From assembly GCA_016800925.1 (NCBI GenBank), contig JABCPU010000083.1, positions 62,001 through 126,000 on the forward strand: 64,000 nt of DNA, given 5' to 3'. Every line of letters starts with the position of its first letter. Positions within the stretch are counted from its first letter, which is position 1. A program made the position numbers and the translations under genes. Positions 57,962 through 64,000 of the stretch are shown here, piece by piece. The DNA is from Suillus spraguei. Taxonomy: Eukaryota; Basidiomycota; Agaricomycetes; Boletales; Suillaceae. The notes below the pieces were generated by a model. The model ran no database searches. It saw only the letters and a list, made by a program, of their open reading frames with translations, and had not been told where the DNA came from.

Positions 57962-59815
57962 TCAATCCTCAACCTCCATATCATCTCTATCTCTAAGTCC
58001 TCTCAGTACTTCTGTATACACCACATTGGTTGTCTTTGACCCTTCTTCATGCTCTGGAAAGATAGCATGCACTCTCTCTGGGTGAGTGCAGTGAGACAAA
58101 GCCACATACAGCTGTCCATGACTGAACATAGGAGTCTGCAAATCCAGCCCAACCCACTTCACACTTTGACCTTGAGCCTTGTTGATTGTCACAGTGAACA
58201 CAAGATGAATGGGGAATTGGCGACACTTGAAAGGGAGATTGTCTTCAGACATGACATCCAGTATTATGCGGGAGATTAGGACAGTGTTCTGATCATCTTG
58301 ATGAGCTCCATCAACTCCATTCCTAAGAATATGACACCTGAGGATATGCGTGGTCCAAGACAGGAGGATCATCCTAATTCCATTATAGAGGCCATTGGTG
58401 GGGTCCAAGTCGCCCAATAACATGAGAGGAATACCCACTTTGAGTTCCAATTTGTGCAAAGGGAACCCTGATGACATGAGAGTATGAAGGAACTCTGGTG
58501 GGATGTAGTCATAGTCCTTCTCAGTGATTGAGTCTATGCTGGTGAAGGCCACTTTATCTCCAGGGAATGATTCAAGAATGTTGGCATTGATTTTGTCCAC
58601 ATCAGTATTCTTTGCGGAGAGGATGGTATATTCCAGGAAAAAGGAATCATTCACAGGAGGATGTCCAGGGAGCAGAATAGGAGAGTATAGGGCATTAATG
58701 AGAGACTGGATATCATTGTCAGGGCAGTGCATATGAATTGGAAGGGCAACCATTCTATCTACATATGTGCCCTTCCCAGCTCCGATCTCAAGAAGCCACT
58801 TTGCAAATTTATTAGAGGCAGGGTCTTGACTAGGCTGCATATTTGTCTTCAGGTGGAAGATGTGAAGCCTTGGCCATATGTGAGATCTGCAAAATGTAGC
58901 ACCAACTATCTGCTTCCTGTATCTATGAGGCACCACCAGCAGGGTCTGTCTAAAGTCTCCTCCAAAGAGCATCATCATTCCTCCAGAATCAGCATTAATG
59001 TTTAGAAGGTCGTGTAATGAGTGGTCAAGGCATTCCAGGATGTAATGGTATAGCATAGGAATTTCATCACAGATGATGAGGGAGGTGGCCTTGAGAAGCT
59101 CATGCACAACATCTCCTTTCTTGATGTTGCAGAAGCTGTCCTCATTGATGGAAATTGGAATTTTGAATTGCAAATGAGCTGTGCATCTGCCTAGCAGGAG
59201 GAGAGAAGTGATTACAGAGGAAGCAACACATAGGACAATCTTGCCTTCAGCACAGAGCTTTGAAGCAATGAGCTTACAGAGATATGTCTTTCCACATTCA
59301 CCTGCACTATGGACAAAGTAGGAATATTCAGGTCTTTGCTCATCACATTGCATTGCATCATCAACCACTGCATCAAAGACTGCCCTCTGCTCCTCATTGA
59401 GAGAAAGCACTCCTGGATCCACAGGTGCAGGTTGAACAGGTTCATTAGGAATATGAGGTATATGTGGAGGCTGTATCTGTGCTGCCATGAGCTCTGCTTG
59501 CACCTGCTGTCTTATCTCCTGTCTGTCCTGCTGTGGACAAACATTACACTGATGATGTCTATTATTGTGAGCAGCATTTGTCTGATCATTCAAATGTGCA
59601 TTATAATCAACAGGAGGATGATGAGCATGCAACACATGTTCAATTGCATTTTGTGGTAAGCTAGGATATTGTGCAACTGGTAGTGGTTGATGTACAAAGT
59701 AAGGAGGATGCTGCATAACAGGCACAGCTGGCATGAAATTTGGCTGTACAGGAGCAGCAGGTCTGTTCTGATTATGGACAGCATGATGACAATTGTGTCT
59801 GGTAGGTGATGTCAT
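57962..59815 (-). CDS. PIF1-like, Helitron-type helicase
   Basis: 617 aa, one uninterrupted exon. Residues 1 to about 135 are His/Pro/Gln-rich with no domain. The rest is a superfamily 1 helicase of the Helitron/PIF1 type: LSLNEEQRAVFDAVVDDAM, motif I region YFVHSAGECGKTYL, Walker B LIICDEIPM, motif III GGDFRQTLLVVP, motif V/VI TINKAQGQSVKWVGLDLQ then HGQLYVALSHCTHPERV. In Helitrons this helicase is fused behind a Rep/HUH endonuclease; no Rep motif is seen here, so this is a solitary or 5'-truncated unit. Motif I is unusual (SAGECGKT where GPGGTGKT is typical), and the usual Arg of ALSR is His, so activity is doubtful even though the frame is open. Confidence 0.82.
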   Translation of the reverse strand: MTSPTRHNCHHAVHNQNRPAAPVQPNFMPAVPVMQHPPYFVHQPLPVAQYPSLPQNAIEHVLHAHHPPVDYNAHLNDQTNAAHNNRHHQCNVCPQQDRQEIRQQVQAELMAAQIQPPHIPHIPNEPVQPAPVDPGVLSLNEEQRAVFDAVVDDAMQCDEQRPEYSYFVHSAGECGKTYLCKLIASKLCAEGKIVLCVASSVITSLLLLGRCTAHLQFKIPISINEDSFCNIKKGDVVHELLKATSLIICDEIPMLYHYILECLDHSLHDLLNINADSGGMMMLFGGDFRQTLLVVPHRYRKQIVGATFCRSHIWPRLHIFHLKTNMQPSQDPASNKFAKWLLEIGAGKGTYVDRMVALPIHMHCPDNDIQSLINALYSPILLPGHPPVNDSFFLEYTILSAKNTDVDKINANILESFPGDKVAFTSIDSITEKDYDYIPPEFLHTLMSSGFPLHKLELKVGIPLMLLGDLDPTNGLYNGIRMILLSWTTHILRCHILRNGVDGAHQDDQNTVLISRIILDVMSEDNLPFKCRQFPIHLVFTVTINKAQGQSVKWVGLDLQTPMFSHGQLYVALSHCTHPERVHAIFPEHEEGSKTTNVVYTEVLRGLRDRDDMEVED

Positions 59816-60534
59816 TTGAAGTCAGTTAAGTCTGTCAAGTTCATGCTGTGATCAATGATTGCATTCTGGCATTGTCTGTTCTATATTTCTAAATGGTGAT
59901 GTGTAAATATTAGCATCATGCACCAATGCATATTAGCAGCAACTCATGGAATGAGCAGATTTTGTTCCATTCTATTGTTCAAACTGTTGTTTATAGGAAA
60001 TGCAAATTTGAGTTTTCTGAACTCATTCATAAGTCAATTTTGATTTTCATCAATATTAAACAAAACCCACAAAAAGTGTCTTTGTGTTACCAAATGCAAG
60101 CAAATTGTGTAACCAAATGTGTGACAAAATTTCTATTATTGCTTTTGCTATTCTTGGTGCTCACTCTCCCATGGTAGGAAAAGTGCATTGTTTGTCCATA
60201 TTGTGCCTGGAGTGCAGCAGGTGTGTGGATTACTGTCCACTATATTGTATTTGGCAGGTGTTTCGGATTTTTGGACTCCATAGAATTTTAGTTGTCAGAA
60301 TTCTGAAATTGGACATTTTTTTCATATGATAATGCAAGTTTTCTTTACAATTGTCTATTGTCTATTTTAGAGTAGTCTAGCAAGCTATCCAAAAACCATG
60401 TGAGCATAAGTGAAAACCATGTGGCCCTATGTGACATATGTGAAAGCCACATGAGCTGGCAAAGTCCTTCCCACACATTCTCCCTTTCTTTTTAGATACA
60501 CAGTTATATTGCCCAATTCATTTTAGTGTTTCCC
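59816..60534. other. Region between helicase gene and family 2 LTR
   Basis: A/T-rich, with no gene recognised. It likely contains the helicase promoter. The expected upstream Rep domain of a Helitron is not visible here on the minus strand. Confidence 0.4.
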
Positions 60535-61303
60535 TGTTAAGACTGTACTCAAGGGTAGAGAGATCCGAAGGGCTTTGGCCTCAGTTCGTGCACTGTGCCC
60601 CTTTCTCAAGTAATGCCCCTTATTTCAGGGAGGAGTTATTCGTCCGAAGACCCGGAAGGTGTTGCGTGACAGATCCGGGTGTCCGAAGGTGTCGGATATG
60701 ATACGTCCGAAGGTTATTCGGAACATAAGGAGAGGACAGAGATTAAGGCTAGTTTCAGAACGAGTTCCTAACTAGAAACTAACGGAGATAGACTATCCGA
60801 AGATAGAGTCAGAGATATAGACTATAGGAATCAATCCTAAGTCTTGGAAGGTGACTTAAAGTGGAAAGTGGCTTAAGTCCAGAGGAGACAGAATGAGTAG
60901 AATCTAAGATGATATTCAAACTAAGGTTCTACAGAGATCTACAAGTGGTTTATATACTGTAAGTATCTAAGATGGATAATCAGCAAGTCCGGGACCAAGG
61001 GCTATGTACGAAGTGTAACGGAAGTCTATTAGTTAATGCACAGCGGATCAGTATGCATGAATCGGAAATGAACACAGGAAACAGATCAGTAACACAGGAC
61101 GGAAATATAAACAGCCGGAATACCGGAAACAGGAGGAATGACAAAAGGAGATAGACGCAGATATACACAAGGGAGTTAAGGTGCGAGAAGTGAGCACATT
61201 CAGATGGGTGGTCCGGGCAGGATCTGTGGACCGGACGGATATGGAATCAATCGGATCTGATCGGATATGGTTGGATCTGAGATTAGAAGTATGGTATATG
61301 ACA
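60535..61303 (-). repeat. 3' LTR of gypsy family 2 element (769 bp)
   Basis: TGTTAAGACTGTACTCAAGG to GGTATATGACA on the plus strand; matches the solo LTR at 12465-13232 in reverse. The flanking TTCCC (60530-60534) would be the target duplication, but the other end is outside the window. Confidence 0.92.
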
Positions 61304-61318
61304 GTATCCCCCCCTTAG
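61304..61318 (-). other. Polypurine tract of gypsy family 2
   Basis: On the minus strand CTAAGGGGGGGATAC ends immediately before the LTR start TGTCATATACC. This fixes the element as minus-oriented. Confidence 0.8.
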
Positions 61319-61498
61319 GGCCGAACCCCTGAGGCACAAGAAGCGTCGATCTGGATCGGACAAGATTAATGTGAGACGATGGGGAAGTTTGATGGTTGTG
61401 GTGCTGAGTCTGTAATCTGACAGATATACGGACATCAGACGTCTGAAATGATTCCTACCCCCACTTCATATCCTTGTTAACAAAACTTGCCTCCAAAC

Positions 61499-62534
61499 AT
61501 GTCTGGAAAGAAATCCAATGCCCCTAAGTCTGCTGCCGACCTTGTGGCGGATCTGGAACAGCAACTGGCTGCTGCTAAGGCTGCAGTGGAAGCCGAGGCG
61601 GAACGGAAGCGGAAAGAGGCGGAGGAGCAGCAAAGGCAGGAGGAGTTGAAGCAGATTGAGTTGGCGGAGATCCGGAGGGAAATGGAGGAAAAGAGGTGGA
61701 GAGCACTGATTGAGGCTCGGGTGAGTGCTGTGGACTCTTCCAGATCCGGATATTAATGGATTGGCAAAGGCCAAGGCTGCTCCTGCATCTGGAGCAAAGG
61801 ATGGGTACTGTTCCCGTTGCATCACTAAGGACCGGATGTGCCAGTGGGGTGATGCTGAGAAGAATGCCATGGTGAGTCATCTGAAAAACTTCGGATCCGC
61901 TGATTTCGATGTTTCGTAGATTAAGTCCTGTGACGTCTGCCGGAAGGACAAGGCCACTTGTCCTGGAAGGCCCGGATTCGTTAAGGGACCCAAGGGCCGG
62001 AAGAGGCAGCGTCCTGCTGGTACTCCGTCTCCGAAGGGCAAAGGCAAGCGCCGCCAGAGGAATCCTACTCTGGATGTGGCAGACGCGGATGTCTTCTCTA
62101 ATCCAGTCACTATCGAAGGTACAGATGAGGATGTTGTGGAGTATGATGATCAGGCTTGGGTGGCCGCTGCTAATGGCATCATTGCTGAGTTGGCACGGAC
62201 CAATGGACTTCTCCAAGATGGTATTGCGGTGGCGGAAGGGAGTCGGATTGCCATGGAGCGGATGAGCTCTACCATGGAGGCCTTCCTCCAGCAACAGAGG
62301 GAATTCCAGGCCCTGCTCATTGAGGAAATCCGGACCGGATTTAGGCTTTCCGTTTCTGCCAGATCCGACAAGGATGGCACTGGTGAGGAGATTGGGGAAG
62401 AGGTGGCGGATGAGAATGGAGGAGAGATGGCGGATGGGACTGGGGAGAGATGGCGGATGGGACTGGGAGGAGACTGGGGTCCAGAGGTGAAATGGAGACT
62501 GGTGCTTAGTCCAGATCCGGATTTCCGCTACTGA
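61499..62534 (+). CDS. Antisense Zn2Cys6-like gene inside gypsy element
   Basis: Three exons, 61499-61720, 61770-61871 and 61920-62534, with GT-AG introns of 49 and 48 bp, all in phase 0, giving 312 aa. Residues about 15-72 form a charged coiled coil (LVADLEQQLAAAKAAVEAEA, then EEQQRQEELKQIELAEIRRE). Exons 2 and 3 together create CSRCITKDRMC, a 13-residue spacer and CDVCRKDKATC. This CX2CX6C...CX2CX6C arrangement is that of the fungal Zn(II)2Cys6 DNA-binding cluster. A Lys/Arg/Pro-rich basic stretch follows (KGPKGRKRQRPAGTPSPKGK), then a second helical region (MERMSSTMEAFLQQQREFQA) and an acidic tail. It lies between integrase and 3' LTR, convergent with pol (31 bp between stops). Its function is unknown; it might regulate element or host genes. 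Confidence 0.7.
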
Positions 62535-62565
62535 CCTCAATGTACTTATATTTGTTATGTACTTT

Positions 62566-64000
62566 TCAAGCAATGGGACCAGGCTTGTCCGATATGCTGA
62601 GTGGAAATCGCTACGAGATCCGATGCATTTCGAGTTCTGTGGCCAGTAACCAGGAAGTTTCTTCATCCATTCCTTCATATCTGACCAACGGACGAGGTAT
62701 AGAAGTTGGCAGTGGTGCCTACGACGGTCCAGTTTAGAGTCCAGGATTTCGGATATCTCATACTCTGGTTCTCCATCGACTTCGACTGGTGGCAGAGGAG
62801 GTTGGATGCGATTAGGAATGGTGTTCGGAACTGCTGGCTCTAACTGCGAGACATGGAAAACAGGATGTACGGAATGCATAGAATCCGGAAGTGGATGGCG
62901 AAGGAATGAGTACCCAGGCGGGATATAATTTCGAATGGTCCCAAATTCTTTTCCGAAAGTTTCTTCGATGGACGAGTGGAGCAGAAGTACTTGGTTTGAC
63001 AAAGACTTGTTCTCCAATCCGGAAGTCTGGAGCGGCTGTCTTTTAGCGTCCGCAGGTCCTTGATAGCGTTTCTGAGCTTCGGACATCTCATCTCGGAGGA
63101 ACTGGTGAAGTTTGTTAAGGTCTAGGGCATATTCCTGGGCACGGATGGAGGATAGGTCGCATTCTGGATGGATGGAAATGTTGGATGATAACCTTTATTG
63201 GCGAAGAAAGGTGAAACTCCAGTAGTGGCACTCGGAGCGTTATTGTATGCAAACTCTGCGAGGGGCAGTAGCTCGGACCAGTTGTCCTGCTGATAGTTGC
63301 AGTAGATCCGGAGGTACTGTTCCAGCGTTTGGTTGGCACATTCTGTTTGTCCGTCCCCTTCAGATGATATCCGGATGTGAAGTGTAGGACCATGTCCAAT
63401 GCCTTTCCTAAGGAACGGAAGAAGTGGGATACGAACTCTGTTCCTCGATCCGAGGTTACATGGGATGGGACTCCATGCTTAGAGAAGACATGGAGGAGAA
63501 ATAGGCGGGCGAGATCAGGAGAAGTAATGGTGTCATGGGTCGGGACGAATATGGCTTGCTTGGATAGGCGATCTATGATGACGAGGATGGCTGTAAAGCC
63601 GGATGAGTCCGAAGTTGTTCAATGAAATCCATAGAGATGGAATTCCATGGTTTTTCTGGGACGGGGAGTTGCTTGAGTAGTCTGTAGGGCTTATGTCTTG
63701 GAACTTTGGCTCGGGCGCAGGATGTGCAGGATCTGACGTACTCTTTGACAAAGGCTCGTACTCCGGGCCAGGTATAGTTGCATCGGATGAGCTCGAGAGC
63801 ACGATTCTGTCCAAAATGTCCGGATAGGGGGTGGTCATGGCAATTCCGGAGGATGCGAAGTCGTAGATCATTGGTATCCGGAATGTAGGTGCGGTTGTCA
63901 CAACAAAGGAATCCACCATCGTCTATTGTCCATCTCGGATCTGAAGGAACGGAAAATGCGTTTGTGCAATGGGGTCATTAGGGAGTGCTATCAGAATGTC
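62566..64000 (-). pseudogene. Gypsy family 2 integrase with chromodomain, frameshifted
   Basis: Minus-strand pieces in changing frames. From 64000: the zinc module (HDHPLSGHFGQNRALE, then RSCTSCARAK), KPWNSISMDFIEQL, a frame change near 63610, [40 protein letters not shown], another change near 63360, [20 protein letters not shown], then a long open piece with NYIPPGYSFLRHPLPDSMHS, HPVFHVSQLEPAVPN and a chromodomain start EYEISEILDSKL with LLYLVRWS. The last residues are frameshifted again, with the probable stop near 62566. Reverse transcriptase is outside the window. The lower 400 residues of the long minus-strand frame reaching 61575 are merely antisense to the Zn2Cys6-like gene. Confidence 0.85.

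Larger units (their letters stand above)
60535..64000 (-). mobile_element. Ty3/gypsy element, family 2, 3' part (continues past the window)
   Basis: Read on the minus strand: integrase with chromodomain (64000 to about 62566), a convergent Zn2Cys6-like gene on the plus strand (61499-62534), a polypurine tract (61304-61318) and the 3' LTR (60535-61303). The 5' half and 5' LTR would lie beyond 64000. The polypurine tract and the TATA box of the LTR agree on orientation. The integrase is frameshifted several times, so this copy is defective. Confidence 0.85.

Noticed and set aside
61575..63086. 503-codon minus-strand frame as one protein
   Set aside because: Only its first part is integrase; beyond about 62560 it is antisense to the Zn2Cys6-like gene, whose splice phases and cysteine pattern are better support for the plus strand.

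Overview
The window is repeat-rich nuclear DNA from a filamentous basidiomycete, most likely an Agaricomycete. Genes carry many 45-60 bp GT-AG introns. The protein families are typical of mushroom-forming fungi: KDZ and Plavaka transposases, NACHT-WD40 and HET-domain proteins, DUF6532-like proteins, and chromodomain Ty3/gypsy elements. The species cannot be named from the sequence. I saw no rRNA or tRNA gene and no CRISPR array.

Layout. 0-4.6 kb: a tandem pair of intact three-exon sphingolipid C4-hydroxylase (SUR2-like) genes. 5.7-9.7 kb: an NLR-like gene with an N-terminal helical region, no recognisable NACHT P-loop, and 14 near-identical WD40 repeats. 9.9-11.6 kb: a multi-exon gene of unknown function. 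12.5-22.1 kb: nested transposons. A solo LTR (family 2) precedes a Ty3/gypsy chromovirus (family 1); a Tc1-like element sits in its 5' LTR and a family 2 solo LTR in its 3' LTR. 23.3-27.4 kb: a WD40-TPR-HET gene, broken in several places. 27.6-29.9 kb: an F-box remnant and a decayed third SUR2 copy. 29.9-39.2 kb: a KDZ DNA transposon with 300 bp terminal inverted repeats, carrying the transposase, a divergent viroplasmin-like gene, a second accessory gene, a small ORF and a minisatellite. 39.2-40.4 kb: a non-autonomous element with perfect 169 bp inverted repeats, directly abutting the KDZ end. 41.4-47.5 kb: LTR copies and a DUF6532-like gene hit by two solo LTRs. 48.7-52.8 kb: a Plavaka transposase hit by a family 3 solo LTR. 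53.4-57.0 kb: a second, more damaged WD40-TPR-HET gene. 58.0-59.8 kb: a Helitron-type PIF1 helicase. 60.5-64.0 kb: the 3' part of a minus-strand family 2 gypsy element, with an antisense, intron-containing Zn2Cys6-like gene between integrase and 3' LTR.

The only clearly intact host genes I can model are the two SUR2-like copies and perhaps the 9.9-11.6 kb gene. The rest is mobile DNA plus decaying members of expanded self/non-self recognition families (NWD, HET). Many differences between recent copies are CpG to TpG/CpA changes, the pattern expected from deamination of methylated CpG. Several other breaks are single-base losses in short homopolymers, so some could be sequencing errors.

The most unusual systems are the antisense Zn2Cys6 gene inside a gypsy retrotransposon (61499-62534), the KDZ element with its viroplasmin-like cargo, a G GGT TTT frameshift site directly before the gag stop codon (16494-16500), and a Tc1-like deletion derivative that keeps only the DNA-binding half of its transposase.
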